A stretch of 7,044 bases of DNA. Origin: Candidatus Zhuqueibacterota bacterium 4484_188 (GTDB taxonomy: Bacteria > Calditrichota > Calditrichia > RBG-13-44-9). The notes beneath the pieces were generated by a model that searched no databases, had not been told where the DNA came from, and saw nothing but the letters and a program-made list of their open reading frames with translations. Below, in pieces: positions 1 through 5,848 of the stretch. The stretch's first letter is position 1. Every line of letters begins with the position of its first letter. The position numbers were made by a program, and so were the translations under genes. The stretch is from positions 1 through 7,044 of the forward strand of contig MVCZ01000079.1 of assembly GCA_002049825.1 (NCBI GenBank), written 5' to 3'.

Positions 1-886
1 CGCGAAGAGAATAGTTTCGCCATTGCCGCTTCTTTCAGGAATGTTTGACCGGATTCTCTCAATCGGGTCGCATTGTAAACCAGCAGGCGGGCAGCTTCTA
101 ACTCGGTCGCCATATCGGCAATCTGGAACTGGATTGCCTGGAACTGGACAATCGGTTTTCCGAACTGTTCCCGCTCCTTCGAATACTGCATCCCATATCG
201 CAGCGCCGCCTCTGCAACACCCAGCATCTGGGCACCGATACCGATGCGTCCTTCATTCAGGGTTTCGATTGCCACTTTGTACCCTTTACCGATTTCTCCC
301 AGCACGTTTTCTTTGGGAACCACACAGTTCTCCAACACCAGCTCGCAGGTACTGCTGGCGCGAATACCCAGCTTATCCTCTTTCTTCGAGACGGCGAATC
401 CCTCGAAACCGCGTTCCACGATGAAGGCGGTGATGCCTTTATATCCCGCTTCCGGGTTGGCATTGGCAAAAATAATAAATACATCGGCTTCGTTTCCGTT
501 GGTAGTCCACATTTTCTGACCGTTCAACACGAAATGATCGCCCTTGTCTTCAGCCCTGGTTTTCAGCGCAAAGGCGTCGCTGCCCGACCCAGTTTCCGAG
601 AGAGCGTAAGCGCCTAATTTTTCGAGGCATCTACCATCGATAACGCCTCGATAGCCAAAATCGACATGAACATGCTGCCACCGGTTCCGCCGTATTCCTC
701 CGGTATTTCAATTCCCATTAAACCCAATTCGAAGAATTGTTTAATAATTTCCTGTCTGAAATGAGCCTCACGATCCATCTCAGCCGAATAGGGTTTAATC
801 TGTTCTTCGGCAAATTCATACACCATATCCTTGAACATTTGTTCTTCTTCGGTCAAAGTAGTTACAGGTAAAATTTTCTCCGACAT
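1..886 (-). pseudogene. acyl-CoA dehydrogenase, internally deleted and frameshifted, cut by window edge
   Basis: Acyl-CoA dehydrogenases are FAD enzymes that introduce the alpha-beta double bond of acyl-CoA in beta-oxidation and pass electrons to ETF. The first 88 codons (from ATG at 886, AAAGGGG at 893-899 six bases upstream) give the N-terminal helical domain, with IPEEYGGTGG and then ALSMVDAS, followed within two codons by a TAG at 614-616. The next frame resumes at about 620 with KLGAYALSETGSGSD, the FAD-binding motif opening the middle beta domain, then KKEDKLGIRASST, NEGRIGIGAQMLG and KEAAMAKLFS at the edge. Short-chain and butyryl-type relatives have about 36 residues between VDAS and GAYALSE; here about 100-106 bases are gone, not a multiple of three. 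The catalytic Glu lies beyond the window. Family identity is near certain. I infer a non-functional gene unless the gap is an assembly error. Confidence 0.9.
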
Positions 887-892
887 GTGTTA

Positions 893-899
893 CCCCTTT
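893..899 (-). promoter_or_regulatory. ribosome binding site of the acyl-CoA dehydrogenase gene
   Basis: AAAGGGG on the minus strand sits six bases before the ATG at 886. It fixes the start and shows that the 5' end of this broken gene still carries a good translation signal. Confidence 0.6.
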
Positions 900-930
900 C
901 TTTTTTTAACTCCGGGAATAAATAATTTTA

Positions 931-959
931 TTGTGCTCTGTTCAATTCATCTCTAAATT
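931..959 (+). promoter_or_regulatory. possible sigma-70-type promoter for the TPR gene
   Basis: In the AT-rich divergent spacer, TTGTGC (931-936) and TAAATT (954-959) are separated by 17 bases. They lie about 45 bases before the TPR start codon. The boxes match the TTGACA/TATAAT consensus at 3 and 4 of 6 positions, so this is only a candidate. The 117-base spacer (887-1003) must hold promoters for both divergent genes. Confidence 0.25.
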
Positions 960-1003
960 AATTTTACAATAATAAAAAATTCTCAAATTTTCAAGGACAA
1001 AAT

Positions 1004-1650
1004 ATGAAACCGGAAGAAAAGGAAATTTTAGAGAAACTTCAGACCGCACGGCAGCTCTACCAGGAACAAAAATTTCCCCGGGCGATTGAACTGTTCGAAC
1101 AACTTGCCGGATTCCTTCGGGATGATGAAGAAAATCTGCCCATTATTCAAATTGAATTAGCCTGGAGCTATTATTACAACCAGTCTTACCAGAAAGCGAT
1201 TGATAATTTACAGCAGGCACTGAAAAGCGCCAAATTAACCCCACAGCAGGAATTCGATTGCTACCGCATCATTGGTTTTTCCTACGAAATCTTGGGTCAA
1301 TTAAAACAAAAAAGGCGCAAGAATATTTCGATTTCATCATTCAAAACAGCAGTGACCATAAAACCTCAGCCAGCGGCTATTTCGGATTGGCACATCTGCA
1401 TTTTCTCTCCGGCGATTTCCCGGTTTTGGTTGACCTGTGTGAAAAAATCCTTCGTATGGACCCCCAGTTTTTCGACAAGGAAACCCTGGGCTACTTTTTA
1501 GCCACTGCTTATCAGAAGCTGAAAAAATGGGAGGAACTCGAAGCGGTTCTCGATGAATTGGAAAAAAATTACCCCGACGGTCGCTACGTTACCGCCTATC
1601 CGCAATTGAGAGAATCCCTGCAGCGCCGCACCGATAATTCAGACCAGTAA
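1004..1650 (+). CDS. TPR-repeat protein, split by a -1 frameshift at an A6 run
   Basis: AAGGA (993-997) lies six bases before the ATG. Read with one frame change, the gene gives about 215 residues of TPR-like helix pairs: LQTARQLYQEQKFPRAIELFEQL, then IELAWSYYYNQSYQKAIDNLQQAL, then CYRIIGFSYEILGQ joined to QEYFDFIIQ, then YFGLAHLHFLSGDFPVLVDLCEKIL, then LGYFLATAYQKLKKWEELEAVLDEL. Such repeats are protein-binding scaffolds; no signal peptide or membrane segment is seen, so it is probably cytoplasmic. Frame one covers codons 1 to about 103; past CAAAAAAGG (1307-1315) it yields a basic, non-TPR tail ending at 1501. The TPR pattern continues in the frame one base back, to the stop at 1648-1650. 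One extra A would restore a single reading frame. This could be an inactivating mutation, a sequencing error or slippage. The response-regulator gene follows 191 bases downstream on the same strand. The partner is unknown. Confidence 0.75.
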
Positions 1651-1841
1651 AAAAATATGTTACTGCCGCCGCGGTTAAATTGTCCGGGCTATGATTACTC
1701 ACTATGTCTACCAATGTGTCGACCAACCCGATTACATTTTCGCACTTCATCAACCGGTTCACACAGAATTTTCTTTCGCAAGTCAAATTCCCATAAATAA
1801 TGCCGAAAGTAAAGAATGATAAGACATGGAGGTCGGCATTC
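1651..1841 (+). other. spacer between TPR gene and HD-GYP gene
   Basis: No convincing gene, terminator or RNA is seen here. There is no GC-rich stem followed by a T run after the TPR stop, so read-through into the regulator gene is possible. An AT-rich TAAATA at 1794-1799 could be a -10 box, but there is no good partner -35 box. The last 42 bases form an in-frame extension of the next ORF that I judge to be untranslated leader. Confidence 0.4.
1828..1832 (+). promoter_or_regulatory. ribosome binding site deciding the HD-GYP start
   Basis: GGAGG lies nine bases before ATG 1842, whereas the in-frame ATG at 1800 has no purine-rich site upstream. Starting at 1842 also puts the receiver domain at residue 7, the normal arrangement for a response regulator, and removes an unconserved-looking 14-residue leader. 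Confidence 0.75.
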
Positions 1842-3350
1842 ATGCCGGAAAGTCATAAACGTGTTTTAATTGTTGATGATGAATATTACCTGGGACAGAT
1901 GCTTGCCCAGGCGCTGTTACAGGAAAAAATCGAGGCAATGGCGGTTACCGATATCGATTCGGCAATTTCCTGGCTGGAGCGAAAAAAATTCGATCTGATT
2001 GTATCGGACGTTTACCTGCCCGGAAAAACCGGCATGGATTTGTTTAATTATGTAACGGCGCACAACATCGAAGTGCCGTTTATATTTATGACCGGAAACC
2101 CGAACCTGGAAATGGCAATTGACTTTCTTACCCGCGGCGGCTACGATTACATTCTCAAGCCTTTCATGATTCCGGAATTTATCCATAAAGTCAAATCGGT
2201 GATCAAAACCCATTCCCTCCGTAAAAAAGAAAAAAAGTTAGTAAAAGACTTACGGCAACTCCTGGCCAGCCGTCTTTCCGAGCTGCGCATTTTCCAGGAC
2301 GTGATTGAAAGCACCGACGATGGTGTGCTGGTAACCGATGTGGAAGGCACTATCGTCAAAGTGAACGCCGGATTCGAGAAAATTACCGGGTTGAGCAGTG
2401 TGCAACTGCTGCAGCAGCACCTGGATGTGCTGCGTCAGACAGTTTTGCCGGGGCTGGATTTCAAAACAATTTTACAGGAATTGGAAGCGAACAAGACCTG
2501 GAATGGCGAGCTGGTTGGAGGCAGAAACCACCAGGATACCTGGTATGTCAGCATCACATTTTCGCCGGTGCAGAATGAAGAGTCGCAGATTTTTGCCTAC
2601 GCCGGAATTTTTAAAGACGTGACCGAACAGCGGGAAGTGGAACAGGCACTCATCTCCAGCCTGCAGAAAATGAACCTGGCGCAGGAAGCGATCATTTTCG
2701 GGCTGGCAAATCTCGCTGAACAGCGGGACAACATCACCGGATTCCACCTGGAACGTATCCGCGCCTATTGTAAAGCGCTTGCCGAAGCCTTGTACGAAAG
2801 ACACATTTATCCCCACATGGTAAACGCCGAATTTATCAATATGCTGTACCGCACAGCGCCGCTGCACGATATCGGTAAAGTGGGAATTCCCGATTATATT
2901 CTGCTGAAGAAAGGTCGTCTCTCCCCGGCCGAATTTGAAATTATCAAGTCGCACACCACTATCGGTTACAACACGCTGAACTCGATTCGTAAACAATACG
3001 GCGATATGCAATTTCTCAAAATGGGTATTGAGATTACCTACTGCCACCACGAACGCTGGGACGGAAACGGTTACCCGCGGGGATTGAAAGGGAAACAAAT
3101 TCCCCTGTCGGCTCAGATTCTGGCGATTGCTGACGTGTATGATGCCCTGACCACCTATCGCAGTTATAAATCTGCCTTCGGTCACCGGGAAGCCATTGAA
3201 ATTATGAAGAAAGAACGGGGGAAACATTTCTCGCCCAAAATCTTTGATGTCTTCCTAAAAATCGCCGACCGGTTCGACCAAATACGTATGGGTTTTGTCG
3301 AAAGCGTTCCGGCGGTGGAACTTAACCTGCCGGTGCCGGTGGAATATTGA
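1842..3350 (+). CDS. REC-PAS-HD-GYP response regulator, predicted cyclic-di-GMP phosphodiesterase
   Basis: A 502-residue cytoplasmic signalling protein. The receiver domain (about 7-122) has the acidic pair D12/D13, phospho-acceptor D56 (LIVSDVYLPG), switch T84 and K106. A charged helical linker (about 123-147) leads to a PAS sensor domain (about 149-268) ending in the usual DVTEQ motif. The HD-GYP domain (about 290-485) has all expected metal-site residues: H302, H342-D343 in HDIGK, H371, H402-H403 in HHERWDGNGYP, and D431 in IADVYDAL; GYP is 410-412. Known HD-GYP proteins of the RpfG type hydrolyse cyclic-di-GMP to pGpG or GMP, lowering it and changing motility, biofilm or exopolysaccharide behaviour. 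Every catalytic position is kept, so I predict an active enzyme controlled by phosphorylation from an unseen histidine kinase plus a PAS ligand. No kinase gene is adjacent. The gene converges on the operon beginning at 3597. Confidence 0.95.
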   Translation: MPESHKRVLIVDDEYYLGQMLAQALLQEKIEAMAVTDIDSAISWLERKKFDLIVSDVYLPGKTGMDLFNYVTAHNIEVPFIFMTGNPNLEMAIDFLTRGGYDYILKPFMIPEFIHKVKSVIKTHSLRKKEKKLVKDLRQLLASRLSELRIFQDVIESTDDGVLVTDVEGTIVKVNAGFEKITGLSSVQLLQQHLDVLRQTVLPGLDFKTILQELEANKTWNGELVGGRNHQDTWYVSITFSPVQNEESQIFAYAGIFKDVTEQREVEQALISSLQKMNLAQEAIIFGLANLAEQRDNITGFHLERIRAYCKALAEALYERHIYPHMVNAEFINMLYRTAPLHDIGKVGIPDYILLKKGRLSPAEFEIIKSHTTIGYNTLNSIRKQYGDMQFLKMGIEITYCHHERWDGNGYPRGLKGKQIPLSAQILAIADVYDALTTYRSYKSAFGHREAIEIMKKERGKHFSPKIFDVFLKIADRFDQIRMGFVESVPAVELNLPVPVEY

Positions 3351-3401
3351 CCGTATTTCTCGCAAATTCGGACTACTGTAGAAAATATTGAAATTACTAT
3401 A

Positions 3402-3422
3402 GGCTATTGGCTGTTGGCTAAT
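3402..3422 (+). repeat. three degenerate 7-bp tandem repeats (GGCTNNT)
   Basis: Three heptamers in a row: GGCTATT (3402-3408), GGCTGTT (3409-3415) and GGCTAAT (3416-3422). The GGCT core and final T are fixed, and only positions 5-6 vary. It lies about 50 bases after the HD-GYP stop codon. Confidence 0.7.
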
Positions 3423-3480
3423 CGGGCAACGGTTTGATTGATGAACAGTGAATAAAAAACTTTAATTGCCGAAGTAAAAG

Positions 3481-3510
3481 GCGGAATTCGGGTTAAAGAC
3501 ACAACTCCGC
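3481..3510 (-). terminator. weak hairpin, possible terminator of the acetyltransferase/TRAP operon
   Basis: GCGGAATT (3481-3488) can pair with AACTCCGC (3503-3510) with one internal mismatch and a 14-base loop. Read on the minus strand it is followed by CCTTTTA, a short T run. It lies about 85 bases past the acetyltransferase stop. The mismatch, long loop and short T tract make this a weak candidate. Confidence 0.25.
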
Positions 3511-3526
3511 TGCTCTGCCGTTCCCA

Positions 3527-3580
3527 GTGAACCCTGAATCTTTTAACCCCGAGCTCTCCTGAATCCTGAATCTCTGAACC
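3527..3580 (+). repeat. interrupted 7-bp repeats of the CTGAAYC type
   Basis: Five related heptamers: GTGAACC (3527-3533), CTGAATC (3534-3540), then after 18 bases CTGAATC (3559-3565), CTGAATC (3566-3572) and, after one base, CTGAACC (3574-3580). The 18-base interruption contains TTAACCCC, possibly a decayed unit. The array ends 16 bases before the acetyltransferase stop codon. Confidence 0.65.
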
Positions 3581-3596
3581 TTCGGACCGCTTCCGA

Positions 3597-4097
3597 CTAC
3601 CCTTTCACCAGGTTTTCTATTCCCTGCTCATCCAGCCGATAGACGGTCCACTCATCCATAGGAATCGCTCCCAGACGCAGATAAAACTCAATTGCCGGTT
3701 TGTTCCAGTCAAGTACCGACCACTCCATGCGCCCGCATTTTTTCGCCCGGGCAATTTTGCCCAGCTCAACTAACAGCGATTTTCCGATTCCCTTTCCCCG
3801 GAACTCCGGCAGCACAAACAGGTCCTCCAGGTACAGGGTTGGCTTTCCCAGGAAAGTGGAAAAAGTAAAAAAATAAAGCGCAAAACCCAGGGGGCGCACC
3901 ATTTCAGTTTCCCGGCTTTCCGCCAGCAATGCCCGGAAATATTGGTTTCCTCCGAAACCGTTTTGTTCAAAAAGGGTCTCGGTGGCCGCCATCTGGTCGG
4001 CAAGTTTCTCGTATTCAGCCAGTTTTTTGACCAGGTGTAAAATTGCCGGAACGTCTTCCCGTTGCGCCGGACGGATGTGGTATTCCATTTTTTGCAT
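3597..4097 (-). CDS. GNAT acetyltransferase, spermidine/spermine (SAT1/SAT2)-like
   Basis: A protein of about 166 residues transferring acetyl from acetyl-CoA to an amine. It resembles human SSAT along its length: N-terminal IRPAQREDVPAIL and LAEYEKL, GFALYFFTFSTFLGKPTLYLEDLFV, the acetyl-CoA pyrophosphate loop RGKGIG (100-105), then LDWNKPAIEFYLRLGA, whose Tyr (139) matches the catalytic Tyr of SSAT. Family members acetylate polyamines, thialysine or related amines; the substrate here is not determinable. The start is uncertain: GTG at 4100, ATG at 4097 and ATG at 4088 are all in frame, and none has a strong ribosome site. I use 4097; 4088 is a close alternative. It lies 48 bases after the dctM stop on the same strand, so it is probably the last gene of the TRAP operon. 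It is cytoplasmic, with no signal or membrane segments. Confidence 0.88.
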   Translation of the reverse strand: MQKMEYHIRPAQREDVPAILHLVKKLAEYEKLADQMAATETLFEQNGFGGNQYFRALLAESRETEMVRPLGFALYFFTFSTFLGKPTLYLEDLFVLPEFRGKGIGKSLLVELGKIARAKKCGRMEWSVLDWNKPAIEFYLRLGAIPMDEWTVYRLDEQGIENLVKG

Positions 4098-4145
4098 CAC
4101 TTTCGTTTTTTATTTTGAAATGGTGTGAATCATCGCGGGAAAACT

Positions 4146-5429
4146 CTACCCGCCCGGCGAGAAAACCCGCACCAGCCACAGGCTCAGGTCGGGGATGTAG
4201 GTAATTAACAACAGGGAAATTAACAGAATAATCAGAAAGGGAATGGTTGCGGTATAGAGTTTCAGAACCGGTTTATTAAACCGGAAACTGGCGATGAACA
4301 GGTTCATACCTACCGGCGGGGTGGAATATCCGATTCCCAGGTTTGCCAGGAAAATAATTCCCAGGTGCACCGGGTCGACACCGAAATTTTTGGCTATGGG
4401 AATAATTAACGGTACCACCACCAGAATGGCGGAAAAAATATCCATTAGCGCACCCACGATAAGCAGAAAAATGTTCAAAACGATGAGAAACACATACTTG
4501 CTGGTGATGAACACTTTCATGAATTGCAAAATCTTCATGGGAATTTCGGCGTCGATCATATAATTTGCCAGTCCAAGCGCCGCGCCCAAAATTACCAAAA
4601 TGCCGCCAACCAGAATCATGCTCTCGCGCATGACCCGGGGAAGATCGGCAATCAGTTTGATATCCCGGTAAATGAACACCTCAATTACAAACACATAGAA
4701 TGCGGTAATTGCCGCCGCTTCGGTCACAGTGAAAAAACCGCCGTAGATTCCAAATAGAATGATAAACGGCAGCGGGATTTCCCAGGCGGCTTCTTTAATC
4801 GATTGCCAGGCAGCAGACCAGTGAAACGGCGTGGTGGGCACCCGCAAATCTTTCATGTAATAAATACTGTAAACCGACAGCAGTACTACCATGATAACAC
4901 CGGGAATGACACCGGCGATGAACAGTTTGTTAATGGAAACACCGCTGATTAACCCGTAAACAATGATCGGTAAGCTGGGCGGGAATAGGAGTCCCAGATT
5001 ACCCGAAGCGGTCAGCATGCCCAGGCTGAACTTTTCCGGGTAGTTTTCCTTCAGCAACACCGGATACAGCAAACCACCCAGGGCAATAATCGTTACCCCG
5101 GAAGCGCCGGTAAAAGCGGTAAAGATAGCGCAGGAAACCAGCGTAACGATGGACAACCCCCCGGGAATCCAGCCGAAAAAAGCGCGGGAAAGATTGACCA
5201 GCCGCCGGGGGGTGTTGCTCTCCGCCAGCAGATAGCCGGCAAAAGTAAACAACGGAATGGCTAAGAGAATAGGAATGCTTGCCAGGCGGTACAGTTCAAT
5301 AACGACCACTGTCATGTCAATTCCGGCAAAGGCAAAAGCTACCAGGGCAATCAGGCTAATAATGGCAAACAGGGGGGTGCCGAAAAGCGCCAGTAAGAGC
5401 AAAATGAGACCGATCAGAATAGTAATCAT
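4146..5429 (-). CDS. dctM: TRAP transporter large permease subunit DctM
   Basis: A 427-residue integral membrane protein with about a dozen hydrophobic segments, the normal length for this family. It forms the ion-coupled transport channel of a tripartite ATP-independent periplasmic (TRAP) transporter. Recognisable signatures are IPLFTFAGYLL (about 58-68), FTGASGVTIIALGGLLYPVL (about 106-125), GNLGLLFPPSLPIIVYG (about 143-159), LMDIFSAILVVVPL (about 328-341) and GYSTPPVGMNLF (about 367-378); the paired Pro-rich GxxxPPS and TPPVG hairpins are typical of DctM. The frame is open to a TTG at 5435, but I choose ATG 5429, because the two extra codons add nothing and the protein then begins MITILIGL, a normal start. 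No clear ribosome site is visible, so translation may depend on coupling to dctQ, which ends 56 bases upstream. No truncation is seen. Confidence 0.95.
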   Translation of the reverse strand: MITILIGLILLLLALFGTPLFAIISLIALVAFAFAGIDMTVVVIELYRLASIPILLAIPLFTFAGYLLAESNTPRRLVNLSRAFFGWIPGGLSIVTLVSCAIFTAFTGASGVTIIALGGLLYPVLLKENYPEKFSLGMLTASGNLGLLFPPSLPIIVYGLISGVSINKLFIAGVIPGVIMVVLLSVYSIYYMKDLRVPTTPFHWSAAWQSIKEAAWEIPLPFIILFGIYGGFFTVTEAAAITAFYVFVIEVFIYRDIKLIADLPRVMRESMILVGGILVILGAALGLANYMIDAEIPMKILQFMKVFITSKYVFLIVLNIFLLIVGALMDIFSAILVVVPLIIPIAKNFGVDPVHLGIIFLANLGIGYSTPPVGMNLFIASFRFNKPVLKLYTATIPFLIILLISLLLITYIPDLSLWLVRVFSPGG

Positions 5430-5472
5430 AGGCAATTTATTTTTGAATGAGCATAAAAAACAATTCGCCGGC

Positions 5473-5486
5473 GGCGGATGGCGGAT
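5473..5486 (+). repeat. perfect 7-bp tandem duplication GGCGGAT at the dctQ 3' end
   Basis: GGCGGAT occurs twice back to back (5473-5479, 5480-5486), overlapping the last base of the dctQ stop codon. It is adjacent to a GC-rich palindromic CGCCGGCG at 5466-5473. The unit length equals that of the repeats in the 3351-3596 spacer, but the sequence differs. It could be chance in such a short stretch. Confidence 0.4.
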
Positions 5487-5737
5487 TAGGTTTCCGCTGT
5501 TGGTTTTTCCAGAACTTGCCGCAAAGCCATCAGGATAAATCGGAAGCCGATAAGTGCAAAACCCGCCGGAATAATAATCTGGAATATCCAGGCAGGAACA
5601 TCTTTAAACAATTTGGTGCCTTCTTCAATCTCATAAGCCAAGAATTTATAACCGGCTCTTGCCAGCACAAAACAAACCGCTGCTGAAACCAGGTCGATAA
5701 TGAAACGAACTGCCGGCAGACTGGTAATTTTCAGCAT
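5486..5737 (-). CDS. dctQ: TRAP small permease subunit DctQ, N-terminal half missing
   Basis: DctQ is the small membrane subunit, normally about 150-190 residues with four helices, that partners DctM. Only 83 residues are present here. They cover two hydrophobic segments (about 9-32 and 49-71) and match the C-terminal half of the family: FIIDLVSAAVCFVLARAGYKF, then GTKLFKDVPAWIFQIIIPAGFALIGFRF, the last being the characteristic family signature. The codon just before ATG 5737 is an in-frame TGA, and the 111 bases up to dctP encode no hydrophobic helices in any minus-strand frame, so about 80 N-terminal residues are absent rather than just frameshifted. A weak purine stretch (AAAGAG) precedes the ATG. 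Either the gene is 5'-truncated or this is a two-helix variant. Position between dctP and dctM supports the family call. Confidence 0.8.
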   Translation of the reverse strand: MLKITSLPAVRFIIDLVSAAVCFVLARAGYKFLAYEIEEGTKLFKDVPAWIFQIIIPAGFALIGFRFILMALRQVLEKPTAET

Positions 5738-5848
5738 TCACACTCTTTACAGATTATTTTGAACATCCGAAAATCGAATCTAACAATTCAGTGAAAGTCT
5801 TCGACACAGTGACCCGATTACCCGGCACTTTTCTTCATGAATTTTTTC

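Larger units (their letters stand above)
3351..3596. other. convergent intergenic region with heptamer repeats, no gene
   Basis: A 246-base spacer between the 3' ends of the HD-GYP and acetyltransferase genes. No ORF with coding character is visible on either strand. It contains two sets of 7-base tandem repeats and one imperfect hairpin, annotated separately. No perfect intrinsic terminator is visible for the plus-strand regulator gene. Confidence 0.6.

Noticed and set aside
257..484. 75-codon minus-strand frame within the acyl-CoA dehydrogenase
   Set aside because: It is one frame away from the strongly conserved dehydrogenase reading (KKEDKLGIRASST and others) and is rich in Arg, Ser and Trp, as expected of a shadow frame.
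1304..1315. Programmed -1 ribosomal frameshift in the TPR gene as the favoured explanation
   Set aside because: The heptamer A AAA AGG does not allow good A-site re-pairing, and no clear downstream stem-loop or upstream Shine-Dalgarno stimulator is visible. A homopolymer indel is simpler.
1657..1800. 47-codon plus-strand ORF in the spacer after the TPR gene
   Set aside because: It has no ribosome site, and its composition is rich in Cys, Arg, Ser and His without helix pattern. Its TAATG overlap with the ATG at 1800 is probably chance, since the regulator starts at 1842.
1800..1841. Upstream ATG (1800) as start of the HD-GYP protein
   Set aside because: It has no ribosome site, whereas ATG 1842 has GGAGG nine bases upstream and places the receiver domain at the N-terminus as usual.
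2472..3227. 251-codon open frame on the minus strand inside the HD-GYP gene
   Set aside because: It is antisense to a gene with complete catalytic motifs; its product shows no family signature and it has no ribosome site. It is a by-product of codon bias.
4135..4153. GCGGG/CCCGC hairpin around the dctM stop codon
   Set aside because: Five pairs with a nine-base loop and no T run. It could be an RNA fold, but nothing supports a terminator, and the acetyltransferase follows closely.
5466..5476. Possible attenuator between dctQ and dctM (CGCC-GCC-GGCG on the minus strand, then a T6 run)
   Set aside because: The stem is only four pairs, and the T run begins five bases after it. This is too weak to call a terminator inside an operon.
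5738..5848. Search for a frameshifted N-terminal half of DctQ upstream of 5737
   Set aside because: The gap encodes no hydrophobic helices in any minus-strand frame and is too short (37 codons at most) for the missing 80 or so residues. An ATG giving MKKSAG then stop could be the relic of the old start, but this cannot be shown.
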